Assembly (NCBI RefSeq): GCF_014640435.1
Contig: NZ_BMGY01000019.1
Span: 19,897 to 83,896 of the forward strand
Direction: 5' to 3'
Origin: Hymenobacter frigidus
GTDB lineage: Bacteria; Bacteroidota; Bacteroidia; Cytophagales; Hymenobacteraceae
Length of the DNA stretch: 64,000 bases
A model generated the notes under the pieces. It was not told the origin of the DNA and did not search any database. It worked only from the letters and a program-made list of their open reading frames with translations. Below, one piece after another: positions 43,204 through 52,196 of this stretch. The position numbers and the translations under genes are program-made. The first letter of the stretch is position 1, and each line of letters begins with the position of its first letter.

Positions 43204-45891
43204 ATGAAAAAGAACATCAGCATCAATTTGCAGGGTATCATCTTCCACATCGAGGAAGATGGCTTCGACGTCCTCAGCCGCTACTTGGCCGAGGTGAAAG
43301 CCCACTTTGCCAACTATCGCGGCCACGAAGACATCGTAGCCGACATTGAGGGCCGCATCGCCGAGCTGTTTTCGGCCCGCATATCCCCCGTGCAGCAAGT
43401 CATCACGCTGGAAGATGTGAACGCCATGACGGCTAAAATGGGCCGGGTGAGCGACTTCGCTCCCGATGCCGACGAGGACGACGAGGCCACCACGGAGGCT
43501 ACCAACGCCTCGGCAGGTTTCGGTAGCCCGGCCGGCAGCTTCGGCAGCGCCACCGCGGCTCCCGCAGCCGCAATGGCAGCCGCTGCTACTGAACCCAAGC
43601 GGCTGTACCGCGACATGGCCAACCGCAAGATTGCGGGCGTAGCCGCCGGCATTGCCCAATACTTCGCCGTGAACCCGCTCTGGATTCGCTTGGCCTTTGT
43701 GGTGCTAGCCCTACTTTCGCCCGCCGTATGGCGCGTGTTCGACGGGTTCGGAGACACTCGCTTCAACCTGCAGTTGGGCAGTTGGGCTGTACTAGGCTAC
43801 ATCGTGCTCTGGATTGTACTTCCCAAGCGCTACGATGCCCCCGCTCACCCGGAAGCCCTGCTGAACTCGGGCCCGCTGGCTGGCCGTCGCCTGTTTCGCG
43901 ACACCGGCATGGGCAAGGTAGCGGGTGTGGCCGCTGGCCTAGCAGCCTACTTCAACATCGATGTGACCCTGGTGCGGGTGCTATTGCTGGCCGGCCTCTT
44001 CGCGGGTGGCTTCACCTTCCTGCTCTACATCATTCTCTGGATAGTCTTGCCCGAGGCCAAAACGGTCTCGGACAAGCTGCGAATGCGCGGCGACGCCATG
44101 ACCCTGGAAAGCTTTGATAGCAGCGTACGAAACAACGCTTTAGCCGACGGCCCGGCTACGACTAACCGCCCCGTGGGTGCCTTTGTGGAGGATGCCGCCC
44201 GGGGCCTGCAGCCGCTGGTGAACTTCGTGGGCTCGGCCATCCGGATAGCGGCTGGCGCACTGCTCACCATTGGTGGCTTCTCGCTGCTGCTGGGGCTGGC
44301 CATTCTGCTGGGCGCGGGCATTGGCCTGATTCCGAACTCGGAGAATATTGTGGCCGGCGACGTGCCCGCCCACGTGCTCCTCAACGGCATTCCGGCCTGG
44401 GGGCTGCTGGCCGGTTTCCTGGCCGCGGGCATTCCGGCCCTGTGGATGCTGCTGGGCGGGCTCAACCTGCTCTTCAAGCGCACCTTGCTGCCCCGCACCG
44501 TGAGCTTATCGCTGCTGGGCCTGTGGCTGCTGAGCGTCGTTGGCCTGACCATGACCATTGCCCGCCAGAGCCGCCAGTACCAATACAACGCCGAAGTAGA
44601 ACAGCTGGAACGCTACCCTGCCCTCATCACGCCCGTGCTGATGCTGGACTCCCGCCACGTAGACCGCGAGTCGGCCCAGCACGTGGATGTGCGCCTGGCC
44701 GCCGCCGACAGCGGCAAAACCGTGGAGGTACTGCGCACGCTGGGCGCTAAAGGCCCCAACGAAGTCGAGGCCCGCCGCACGGCCCTCACCACCATCGACT
44801 ATACGGTGCGCCCCAGCGGCGACTCTTCACTGGTGTTCGACGACCATTTCTCCTTCCTGCCGGGCGCTTCGTTCCGCAAGCAGGAGCTGGCCCTCACCCT
44901 GCGCCTGCCCCGCGACCGCACCTTCCGCCTGAGCCAGGGCTTCGCCTATAGCTTGCTGGATGACGACGACTTTGTGGGCAACCGCCGCCCCACCGACCCC
45001 GAGCAGCACCGCTACCGCCTGCGTGGCAACAAGCTGGAGTGCATCGGCTGCACCGCCGAACAGCTGGGTCGCGACAACGAAAACGATGGCGATGTGAACA
45101 TCAATATTGATACTGACGAGGACGACGACAATGCCGACATCGATAACAGCGATGAGGGTGGCGATGGCAATGACAACGCCAGTAGCGGCCTCTCGCTCAA
45201 CTACGGCGGGGCCCCGTCCTTCGATACCGACCTGGGCAGCTACGGCAGCGCCCGGCGCACATTTGAGGAAACCGGATTCTCACGGGTCAGCGTGGTCGGC
45301 GGCTACCGGGTGGTGGTACGCCGCGGCGACACCTTTAAAGTAGAAGCCGGCGGCGACGACAAAGCCCTGAAAGACATGCGTGTGGAGCGCAATGGCGACG
45401 AACTGCAGATTCGCCCCCGCACCAGCACCAGTTTCTTTGGTGGCGACTGGAACCGCAAGCAGAGCCGGGTGCTCATCCGCATCGAGATGCCCAGCGTGAG
45501 TCACCTGGAGCTGGCCGGGGCCGTGCACGCCGACCTCGGCGGCTTCGAACGCCAAGACAATCTGAACGTGGAGCAAGCCGGAGCCAGCCACCTGCGCCTC
45601 AACGGCAACTACGGCACCCTGAAGCTGGAGCAAGCCGGTGCCTGCCGCACCACCGCCACCGGCAACGCCGACAACCTCGACCTGGACGCCGCCGGGGCCT
45701 GCGAGCTGGCCGGAGCCAACCTCAAAACCCGCAACAGCAAGGTGTCTATTGCCGGCGTGTGCAAGGCCCGCCTCAACGTGACCGAGAGCCTGGAAGGCGA
45801 TGCCGTGGGGGCCAGCGAAGTAGCATATAGCGGCCAGCCCAGCCGCGTGAAGCTAGACGCTACCGGCCCTTCGAGCATCAAGCGGCTCTAA
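43204..45891 (+). CDS. PspC-domain membrane protein with adhesin-head (GIN) domain
   Basis: 895 residues. A cytoplasmic N-terminus (1-90) is followed by a low-complexity Ala/Gly linker, two PspC domains (about 131-209 and 226-286; RKIAGVAAGIAQYFAV and GKVAGVAAGLAAYFNI) and three more helices (about 342-377, 391-422, 432-453). After a soluble stretch comes an acidic Asp/Asn tract near 625-660 (VNINIDTDEDDDNADIDNSD), then a beta-helical DUF2807/GIN domain from about 683 to the end, with LEQAG and LDAAG repeats. PspC senses envelope stress in the phage-shock response. The PadR gene in front is its probable regulator. Confidence 0.9.
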   Translation: MKKNISINLQGIIFHIEEDGFDVLSRYLAEVKAHFANYRGHEDIVADIEGRIAELFSARISPVQQVITLEDVNAMTAKMGRVSDFAPDADEDDEATTEATNASAGFGSPAGSFGSATAAPAAAMAAAATEPKRLYRDMANRKIAGVAAGIAQYFAVNPLWIRLAFVVLALLSPAVWRVFDGFGDTRFNLQLGSWAVLGYIVLWIVLPKRYDAPAHPEALLNSGPLAGRRLFRDTGMGKVAGVAAGLAAYFNIDVTLVRVLLLAGLFAGGFTFLLYIILWIVLPEAKTVSDKLRMRGDAMTLESFDSSVRNNALADGPATTNRPVGAFVEDAARGLQPLVNFVGSAIRIAAGALLTIGGFSLLLGLAILLGAGIGLIPNSENIVAGDVPAHVLLNGIPAWGLLAGFLAAGIPALWMLLGGLNLLFKRTLLPRTVSLSLLGLWLLSVVGLTMTIARQSRQYQYNAEVEQLERYPALITPVLMLDSRHVDRESAQHVDVRLAAADSGKTVEVLRTLGAKGPNEVEARRTALTTIDYTVRPSGDSSLVFDDHFSFLPGASFRKQELALTLRLPRDRTFRLSQGFAYSLLDDDDFVGNRRPTDPEQHRYRLRGNKLECIGCTAEQLGRDNENDGDVNINIDTDEDDDNADIDNSDEGGDGNDNASSGLSLNYGGAPSFDTDLGSYGSARRTFEETGFSRVSVVGGYRVVVRRGDTFKVEAGGDDKALKDMRVERNGDELQIRPRTSTSFFGGDWNRKQSRVLIRIEMPSVSHLELAGAVHADLGGFERQDNLNVEQAGASHLRLNGNYGTLKLEQAGACRTTATGNADNLDLDAAGACELAGANLKTRNSKVSIAGVCKARLNVTESLEGDAVGASEVAYSGQPSRVKLDATGPSSIKRL

Positions 45892-46044
45892 AAAACGATG
45901 CGTAAAAGCGGCCGATAAGTGCCTGACAGATAGCCCTGCTACTTGTGCCTCATTTCCGCCTTCTTATTTATCAGATTATTAATCGGCGGGCAGCTTTCTT
46001 CGTATACCTTCATCTATCAGCCCGAAAATAAAAAGAAGACAGGC

Positions 46045-47484
46045 TTAGTTTGGTGAGTGAACGAAGCCTCCTTCCGGAGCCAGTCCCATGGTCCCCCCCT
46101 GCTGCAACAGGAAGGCCAAGGCTGGCTCCATTTCGTTTTTAATGGTGCCGTCCAGAATGGCCTCCATCAGGGCTTCCTTCAACTCGCCCACTTGGCGCGA
46201 GGGTTTCAGCCCAAAGGTTTCCATAATGATTTCGCCAGTAATAACGGGACGGAAGCTGCGCAGGTGGTCCTTTTCCTCCACCTCCTTCAGCTTTTCTTCC
46301 ACCTCGCCAAAGTTGCGCAGGTAGCGGGCCTTACGCTCGTGGTCCTTGCTGGTGATGTCGGCCCGGCAGAGCAGCATGAGCCGGTCAATGTCCTCACCGG
46401 CCTCAAAGAGCAGGCGGCGCACGGCCGAGTCGGTCACGGTTTCCTTAACCAGCGCAATGGGGCGCAAGTGCAGCTTCACCAGCTTCTGCACCATGCGCAT
46501 CTCCTCGCCCAGCGGCAGTTTCAGTTCGGTGAAGATGCCCGGCACCCAGCGCGCGCCTTTATCCTCGTGGCCGTGAAACGTCCAGCCCACTTTGGGGAAG
46601 TAGCGCTTGGTGGCGGGCTTGGCAATATCGTGCAGCACGGCGGCCCAGCGCAGCCACAGGTCGCCGCCGGCCGCCGCCACATTGTCCAGCACTTGCAGGG
46701 TGTGGTAAAAATTGTCCTTGTGGGCGTGCGCACCCACTTTTTCTACGCCGTGCAGCAGCGCCATCTTTGGGAAGATGAGGTGCAGCAGCCCGGTTTGGAA
46801 CAGCAGCTTGAACCCGTAGCTCGGCGTGGGCGATTCGATAATCTTGTTCAGCTCGACGGTAATCCGCTCCTGCGACACGATTTTTATCCGGTCCTTATTC
46901 CGGATAATGGCATCGAACGTATCCGGCTCAATGTCAAAGCCCAGCTGCGCGGCGAAGCGCACGGCGCGCATCATGCGCAACGGGTCGTCCGAAAACGTCA
47001 CATCCGGCCCCAGCGGCGTGCGGATGGTTTTGCTCGCCAGGTCCTTCATACCCTCGTACCGGTCCACGAGCGCCCCAAAGTCTTCGGGATTTAGGCTCAG
47101 TCCGAGGGCATTGATAGTGAAGTCGCGGCGGGCCAAATCCTCCTCCAGCGTGCCGGCCTGCACCTCCGGCTTGCGGCTGTCGGCGCGGTAGCTTTCCTTG
47201 CGGGCCCCCACAAACTCAATGTCGCCGGCTTCCTTAGTTGGCAGCATGGCCGTGCCGAAGTTTTTGAACACCTGCACCCGGCCGCGGCCCGGCAGCTTCG
47301 TGCCCACGGCCTGCGCCAGGGTAATGCCGTCGCCCACGGTCACCACGTCGATGTCCTTGCTCTCGCGACCCAGCGCCAAATCACGCACGTAGCCGCCAAT
47401 CACATAGGCAGGCTGCTTCAGCTCGGCCGCCGCTTCGGCGATAGTACGAAAAATGGGCAATTCGGGCAGTTGAGGCGTGTTCAT
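46045..47484 (-). CDS. cca: CCA tRNA nucleotidyltransferase with HD domain
   Basis: 479 residues. Nucleotidyltransferase head: YVIGGYVRDLALG with the metal pair in KDIDVVTVG, and RRDFTINALGLSL, followed by the RNA-binding region (DPLRMMRAVRFAAQLGF). An HD-type phosphohydrolase domain is seen in LRWAAVLHDIAKP and FHGHEDKGA. The enzyme adds or repairs the 3-prime CCA of tRNA; poly(A) polymerases are close relatives, so the activity is the most likely one. The next gene, tsaC, is also a tRNA enzyme and lies 32 nt downstream. Confidence 0.92.
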   Translation of the reverse strand: MNTPQLPELPIFRTIAEAAAELKQPAYVIGGYVRDLALGRESKDIDVVTVGDGITLAQAVGTKLPGRGRVQVFKNFGTAMLPTKEAGDIEFVGARKESYRADSRKPEVQAGTLEEDLARRDFTINALGLSLNPEDFGALVDRYEGMKDLASKTIRTPLGPDVTFSDDPLRMMRAVRFAAQLGFDIEPDTFDAIIRNKDRIKIVSQERITVELNKIIESPTPSYGFKLLFQTGLLHLIFPKMALLHGVEKVGAHAHKDNFYHTLQVLDNVAAAGGDLWLRWAAVLHDIAKPATKRYFPKVGWTFHGHEDKGARWVPGIFTELKLPLGEEMRMVQKLVKLHLRPIALVKETVTDSAVRRLLFEAGEDIDRLMLLCRADITSKDHERKARYLRNFGEVEEKLKEVEEKDHLRSFRPVITGEIIMETFGLKPSRQVGELKEALMEAILDGTIKNEMEPALAFLLQQGGTMGLAPEGGFVHSPN

Positions 47485-47516
47485 GCCCGCAAAGGTCGTA
47501 ACTCCGGCTTTTAGTT

Positions 47517-48089
47517 TTACTCACGCACCACTTCGAGCTGGCCATCGGCTCCCAGCCGCACTACCCGCGAGGGGGCCGCCCGCGCGGCATCGTCCTGCCG
47601 CCAGTTCGCCACGTGGTCGGCCCCGCGCAGAATGGCGGGGTCGATTTCCGAGTATACCGCCGGGGTCGGCTCACCCGTCTTGTTGGCCGAGGTGGACACC
47701 AGCCCGTGCCCCAGCCGGCGCACTACCTTAAAGCAGAACTCGTCCTTCACCACGCGCAGGCCCACCGTGCCATCGGGCGCTACCAAGTCGGGGGCTACGG
47801 CGCGGCTGGCCGGCAAAATGTAGGTGGTGGGTCGCGTATCAGCGGCCAGCAGTGCTTCTAGCTCCTCGGGCACCTGGGCGGCGTAGCGCTTCAGCATGGC
47901 CAAATCGGCCACCAGCACAATGCTGGGCTGGCCTTCAGGCCGTCCCTTTAGCTTATAAAGCTCCTTCACGGCGGGCAGCGCTTCGGCGTCGCAGCCCAGG
48001 CCCCACACGGTATCGGTGGGGTAAAGAATGACTTGCTGAAGCAGCAGGGCATCCACGGCGGCATCTACTTCTTGGCGGAGGAATTTCAT
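47517..48089 (-). CDS. tsaC: Threonylcarbamoyl-AMP synthase
   Basis: 190 residues from ATG 48089; a longer frame adds five residues from the repeat. YrdC/Sua5 fold: LYPTDTVWGLGCDA, ELYKLKGRPEGQPSIVLV, GTVGLRVV and GLVSTSANKTGEPTP. It makes threonylcarbamoyl-AMP for the t6A modification of tRNA. Short form, without the Sua5 C-terminal domain. Same strand as cca. Confidence 0.93.
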   Translation of the reverse strand: MKFLRQEVDAAVDALLLQQVILYPTDTVWGLGCDAEALPAVKELYKLKGRPEGQPSIVLVADLAMLKRYAAQVPEELEALLAADTRPTTYILPASRAVAPDLVAPDGTVGLRVVKDEFCFKVVRRLGHGLVSTSANKTGEPTPAVYSEIDPAILRGADHVANWRQDDAARAAPSRVVRLGADGQLEVVRE

Positions 48090-48092
48090 ATC

Positions 48093-48281
48093 GCTGATTA
48101 ACACTGATTAACCGTGATTTCGCCGATTTTTTTGCTGGGCGACACGGTTTATGAATTATTGAGTTGAGAGGTGCTGGGTAACGCTTCGTTTAGCGGGACT
48201 GCCAATCTTCCACCAGTACAGACGATACTGGGGTTAATGAAAAATCAGCGAAATCACGGTTAATCAGCGTCAATCAGCGAT
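48093..48281. repeat. Inverted repeat with CGCTGATTAA arms
   Basis: Left arm 48093-48130 (CGCTGATTAACACTGATTAA then CCGTGATTTCGCCGATTTT) and right arm about 48239-48281 (AAAATCAGCGAAATCACGGT then TAATCAGCG) are near complements, loop about 110 nt. The right arm overlaps the last codons of the methylmalonyl-CoA epimerase gene; the left arm overlaps the extended start of tsaC. Confidence 0.82.
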
Positions 48282-48673
48282 TGGCAGAGCTCCACCAATA
48301 CACCGGCGGCGCTTTTGGGGTGCACAAAGCAAACAAGCTTATTGTCGGCCCCGCGCTTGGGCTCTTCATTTAATAGTACAAAGCCCTCGCCTCTTAGTCG
48401 CGCCATCTCGGCCCGGATGTCATCCACCTCAAATGCAACGTGATGAATACCCTCGGGTTTCTTGGCCAGGAACTTCGTGATGGCACTATCCGGCGAAGTA
48501 CCGGCCAGCAGCTCAATCTTGGAGCCGCCGACCTGAAAGAAAACTGTGTCCACGGCTTCGCTGGCCACGTGTTCTTTCTTGTAAGGAGCCGCGCCGAGCA
48601 GCGTGGTGTAAAGCGCCGTGGCGGCTTCGAGGTCGTGCACGGCCAGGCCGAGGTGTTCGATGTTGATGAGCAT
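48260..48673 (-). CDS. mce: Methylmalonyl-CoA epimerase
   Basis: 137 residues, a VOC/glyoxalase fold. Metal ligands fit: His in IEHLGLAVHDL, Glu in IELLAG, His in IHHVAFEVDD and Glu in VLVELC. It interconverts the (R) and (S) forms of methylmalonyl-CoA between propionyl-CoA and succinyl-CoA metabolism. The last residues SLIDAD and the stop are encoded by the repeat at 48239-48281, so the C-terminus has been replaced or extended. Start ATG 48673. Confidence 0.92.
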   Translation of the reverse strand: MLINIEHLGLAVHDLEAATALYTTLLGAAPYKKEHVASEAVDTVFFQVGGSKIELLAGTSPDSAITKFLAKKPEGIHHVAFEVDDIRAEMARLRGEGFVLLNEEPKRGADNKLVCFVHPKSAAGVLVELCQSLIDAD

Positions 48674-48882
48674 TGGGTGGAATGGGCAGGCGAAAATGCT
48701 ACTGAACGGGCAAAAAACCGGATTTAGCGGGTATTTTGGGCCGTTGCTGACGGACGGGACATATCCTTATTTAGATTGTGTCTACTTTTGTAAGGTCAAA
48801 GAAAACTGATTGCCCCCGAACCGTGTTCTATGGGCCAATTAGTCTTTCATTGGTTCATCTATTTGCTATCCCGCTGCGCGCA

Positions 48883-50097
48883 ATGCTGAAGCTCCCTATT
48901 TACCTCGACAACAACTCCACCACGCCCCTCGACCCGCGCGTGTTAGAGGCCATGATGCCTTACCTGACCGACGTATTCGGCAACGCGGCATCGCGCAACC
49001 ACCCGTTCGGCTGGGCCGCCGAAGAAGGTGTCGACTATGCCCGCGAGCAAATCGGCAAGCTCATCAACTGCGACGCCAAGGAAATCATCTTCACGTCGGG
49101 CGCTACCGAATCGGACAACCTCGGCATCAAGGGCGTGTTTGAGATGTATAGCCAGAAAGGCAACCACGTCATCACCGCCACCACCGAGCACAAGGCCATT
49201 CTCGACACCTGCAAGCACCTCGAAAAGCAGGGCGGCCGCGTCACCTACCTGCCGGTAGATGAAAAGGGCCTCATCAGCCTCGAAGAGCTCGAAGCCGCCA
49301 TGACGCCGGAAACCATTCTGGTTAGCATCATGTACGGCAACAACGAAACGGGTACGATTAACAACATCCGTGAAATTGCCCGAATTGCCCACAGCCACGG
49401 CGCACTGTTCATGACTGACGGCACGCAGGCCGTAGGTAAAATCCCGGTCGACGTCATTGCCGATGGCATTGATATCATGGCCTTCACGGCCCACAAAATG
49501 TATGGCCCCAAGGGCGTGGGTGCGCTGTATGTGCGCCGCAAGAACCCCCGGGTGAAGGTAACCTCCCAGATGGACGGGGGCGGCCATGAGCGCGGCATGC
49601 GCTCGGGCACCCTCAACGTGCCCGGCATAGTAGGCCTGGGTAAGGCTTGCGAGCTGGCCCGCCTCGAAATGGCTGCCGACACCGCCCGCCTGAGCGTGAT
49701 GCGTGACCGCCTCGAAAAGGAGTTGATGACGATGGAGGAGACGTACGTGAATGGCTCCATTGAGCACCGTTTGCCCCACGTCACCAACATCAGCTTCAAG
49801 TACGTGGAAGGTGAAGGCCTGATGATGGGCGTAAAAGACCTGGCGGTTTCGTCGGGTTCGGCCTGTACCTCGGCTTCGTTGGAGCCCAGCTACGTGCTCA
49901 AGGCCTTGGGCCTGAGCGATGACCTGGCCCACAGTAGCCTACGCTTCGGCCTGAGCCGATTCACTACCGACGAGCAAATCGATTATGCCATCGGCCACGT
50001 AAAAGAGGCCGTAACTAAACTCCGCGAAATGTCGCCCCTGTGGGAGATGTTCCAGGAAGGCATCGACTTGAGCAAAATCGAGTGGGCCGAGCACTAG
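48883..50097 (+). CDS. iscS: Cysteine desulfurase IscS
   Basis: 404 residues from ATG 48883; a longer frame to 48778 has no family support. PLP enzyme that takes sulfur from cysteine for iron-sulfur clusters and tRNA thiolation. Seen: [34 protein letters not shown], the PLP lysine in [11 protein letters not shown], the RSGTLN segment, and the catalytic loop Cys in [26 protein letters not shown] box at 48783-48790 could be the -7 element, although no good -33 TTG is placed. It opens an iscS-iscU-unknown-iscA series. Confidence 0.95.
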   Translation: MLKLPIYLDNNSTTPLDPRVLEAMMPYLTDVFGNAASRNHPFGWAAEEGVDYAREQIGKLINCDAKEIIFTSGATESDNLGIKGVFEMYSQKGNHVITATTEHKAILDTCKHLEKQGGRVTYLPVDEKGLISLEELEAAMTPETILVSIMYGNNETGTINNIREIARIAHSHGALFMTDGTQAVGKIPVDVIADGIDIMAFTAHKMYGPKGVGALYVRRKNPRVKVTSQMDGGGHERGMRSGTLNVPGIVGLGKACELARLEMAADTARLSVMRDRLEKELMTMEETYVNGSIEHRLPHVTNISFKYVEGEGLMMGVKDLAVSSGSACTSASLEPSYVLKALGLSDDLAHSSLRFGLSRFTTDEQIDYAIGHVKEAVTKLREMSPLWEMFQEGIDLSKIEWAEH

Positions 50098-50099
50098 GA

Positions 50100-50193
50100 A
50101 TTAATTAAAAATTGAGAATTAAAAAGGACGTGCCTGAGCCGTCGCTTAATTTCAAGCTCAATTTTTAATTCATAATTTTTAATTCATAATTCA
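50100..50193. repeat. AT-rich inverted repeat (family E, copy 2)
   Basis: AATTAAAAATTGAGAATTAA on the left, TTTTTAATTCATAATTTTTA on the right, GC-rich centre. Fills the iscS-iscU gap. Same family as 23947-24050. Confidence 0.78.
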
Positions 50194-50204
50194 AGCGAAG
50201 CAAA

Positions 50205-50615
50205 ATGGCTTATTCCGATAAAGTAATTGACCACTACAGCAACCCCCGCAACGTGGGCACGCTGGACAAAAGCAAGAAGAACGTAGGCACCGGCTTGGTG
50301 GGAGCGCCTGAGTGCGGCGACGTAATGCGCCTGCAAATCGAGGTGGATGAAGCCACCAATACCATCATCGACGCCAAGTTTAAGACCTTCGGCTGCGGCT
50401 CGGCTATTGCGTCGTCCTCGCTGGCGACGGAGTGGCTGAAGGGCAAATCCATCGACGAGGCCCTGGCCATCGACAACATGGAGATTGTGGAAGAGCTGGC
50501 CCTGCCGCCCGTGAAAATCCACTGCTCGGTATTGGCTGAGGATGCCATCAAGTCGGCCATTTCGGACTACCGCGTGAAAAACGGCCTGCCCGCGCTGGAA
50601 TTGGCGCACCACTAG
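50205..50615 (+). CDS. iscU: Iron-sulfur scaffold IscU
   Basis: 136 residues. The three cluster cysteines are GAPECGDVM, TFGCGSAIASSS and KIHCSVLAEDA. This is the scaffold on which IscS-derived sulfur and iron form 2Fe-2S clusters. Pair with iscS upstream and iscA downstream. No hscAB or fdx is visible here. Confidence 0.96.
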   Translation: MAYSDKVIDHYSNPRNVGTLDKSKKNVGTGLVGAPECGDVMRLQIEVDEATNTIIDAKFKTFGCGSAIASSSLATEWLKGKSIDEALAIDNMEIVEELALPPVKIHCSVLAEDAIKSAISDYRVKNGLPALELAHH

Positions 50616-50627
50616 TCGCTTGACAGC

Positions 50628-50716
50628 GGTCATCCTGAGCGAAGCGAAGGACCTTATCACGTTGCAACGGTAATCGTTCAGTCGTGGTAGGGTCTTTCGC
50701 TTTGCTCAGGATGACC
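50628..50716. repeat. Family C inverted repeat, copy 3
   Basis: Variant arms GGTCATCCTGAGCGAAGCGA and the near complement (TTTGCTCAGGATGACC), with AAGGACC(T) inside. Loop about 25 nt (GTTGCAACGGTAATCGTTCA). Fills the gap between iscU and the unknown gene. Confidence 0.82.
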
Positions 50717-50748
50717 TTTTTTTACCCAAACCTAACCTGCTCTCACAA

Positions 50749-51141
50749 GTGGACGAATTTGAAAGCGCGCGCCTGGAACGCGAGATTCAACAGTATCTGG
50801 GCCTGGAATTTGAGCAGCTGCGCTTTGAGTTTCGGCAACTGGACGGGCTAACCAGACTGGACCTCATCACAGTGAATCCGCGGCACCAACAGAGCTTTTT
50901 GTTTCACTACGAAACCGGCCGCGACGAGACAGAATGCCTGGAGAAGATGTTGACCTACGTGCGTGGCTACCGCGACAACGAAAGCCCTTACACCGTGCAA
51001 TGGCACGCTCACGGCGACAAGGAGTTACACACTTCCTACTTCCGGGCTCACAATGTGTATGAGGCGCTGGACAAGCTGTACTTCGGCCGCGACTTGAATA
51101 CGATTACCGTGTTCAGCGTGGTCTTAAACCCAAGCTCGTAG
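50749..51141 (+). CDS. Unknown protein inside the isc cluster
   Basis: 130 residues starting at GTG 50749. Acidic, soluble, no signal. A helix with many Glu and Arg at the start (ESARLEREIQQYLG), then alternating strands and a last helix-strand (YEALDKLYFGRDLNTITVFS). I do not recognise the family. Its place between iscU and iscA suggests co-expression; a role in iron-sulfur work is only inference. Confidence 0.72.
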   Translation: MDEFESARLEREIQQYLGLEFEQLRFEFRQLDGLTRLDLITVNPRHQQSFLFHYETGRDETECLEKMLTYVRGYRDNESPYTVQWHAHGDKELHTSYFRAHNVYEALDKLYFGRDLNTITVFSVVLNPSS

Positions 51142-51252
51142 CGGCATCAATCCGGCGCGTGAACCTTGCCGAACACGCGCTTGTTTATAATGTGTCTAAA
51201 TTGCGGACTCATTGACCCATTTGCCGGGTAAGCCAGCACCACTCCTACCGCC

Positions 51253-51579
51253 ATGATTACCGTTTCGGATAAAGCCAAAGAAAAAGTATCGCGTCTGATT
51301 CAGGACGCCAACCTCGACGACACCTTCCGCCTGCGTGCCTCGGTGGCTGGCGGCGGCTGCTCGGGCCTAAGCTACAAGCTGGACTTTGACAACGAAGTGC
51401 GGCCCATGGACCAGGAATTTGAGGACAAGGGCGTGCGCGTGGTGGTCGACATGAAGAGTTTCCTTTACCTGGCCGGCACCGAACTGGACTTCTCCGACGG
51501 CCTCAACGGTAAGGGCTTCCAGTTCAACAACCCCAACGCTTCGCGCGAGTGCGGCTGCGGCGAAAGCTTCTCGGTCTAA
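51253..51579 (+). CDS. iscA: A-type iron-sulfur carrier IscA
   Basis: 108 residues. Conserved cysteines are in VAGGGCSGLSYKLDF and the C-terminal ECGCGESFSV. A-type carriers move clusters from the scaffold to client proteins. It ends the isc series, and a perfect 31-bp-arm hairpin follows. Name could also be erpA/hesB-type. Confidence 0.93.
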   Translation: MITVSDKAKEKVSRLIQDANLDDTFRLRASVAGGGCSGLSYKLDFDNEVRPMDQEFEDKGVRVVVDMKSFLYLAGTELDFSDGLNGKGFQFNNPNASRECGCGESFSV

Positions 51580-51620
51580 ATAGCAGACATATCCGGATTA
51601 TATGAATTCTGTAATCTGAC

Positions 51621-51686
51621 CTTAAATGGTAACGCACAAAAAAGGCTGCCCGATTGGGCAGCCTTTTTTGTGCGTTACCATTTAAG
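51621..51686. terminator. Perfect 31-bp-arm hairpin
   Basis: Arms 51621-51651 and 51656-51686, loop GATT, core AAAAAAGGCTGCCC with its complement. Lies between iscA and the convergent T9SS remnant; T-runs on both strands. Confidence 0.92.
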
Positions 51687-51693
51687 AGGGCTT

Positions 51694-51921
51694 CTATTCC
51701 TTTTCGAACTTCTGCACTACGCGGCCGGTAGCGGTTTGCAGTTCCAGGAAGTAGAAACCAACGGCCAGCGTTTCGATGACGATGCTGGGATTACCGGCTT
51801 CGGTGGTGCCACTCAGCAGGAGCTGGCCCAGCTGGTTGAGCACGCGGTAGGGTGTGGACGCATCGGCCAGGAAGCTGATGCGACTGTGCGCCGGGTTGGG
51901 GTAAAGCGGTACTTTGCCCAC
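51694..51921 (-). pseudogene. Orphan T9SS type A sorting domain remnant
   Basis: 75 codons encode only a T9SS sorting domain (VPLYPNPAHSRISFLADAST, then VGFYFLELQTATGRVVQKFE). In frame, the reading stops at a TGA a short way upstream (about 51940), and no cargo domain or signal peptide is found in 51922-52196. The only start is a GTG. This is the tail of a lost exported protein gene; the domain itself is still intact. Confidence 0.75.
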
Positions 51922-52196
51922 TCTACACCACCAACCACCTCACCCTACCCGTGTCGGCGTGGGGTGCACCGGTTTGCATTCCGGAATTCCCAACGCGAAA
52001 CCTCAATCAGCAAAAAAAGCCCCAACTGCCGTAGGAGCTCTTCGGGTAGTGCCAGCCAGTCTGGGTGCCAGTCTGGGTGGCTGCGCAGGAGCCTTGGCAG
52101 CCCGCAGGACCGTGGCATTGGCATCGCTGCCACAACGGTGCTCAGCACGGCGTTCTTCTTTGTTCGGCGGCCGCTGAGCGCTGGCGCATCAAGCCC

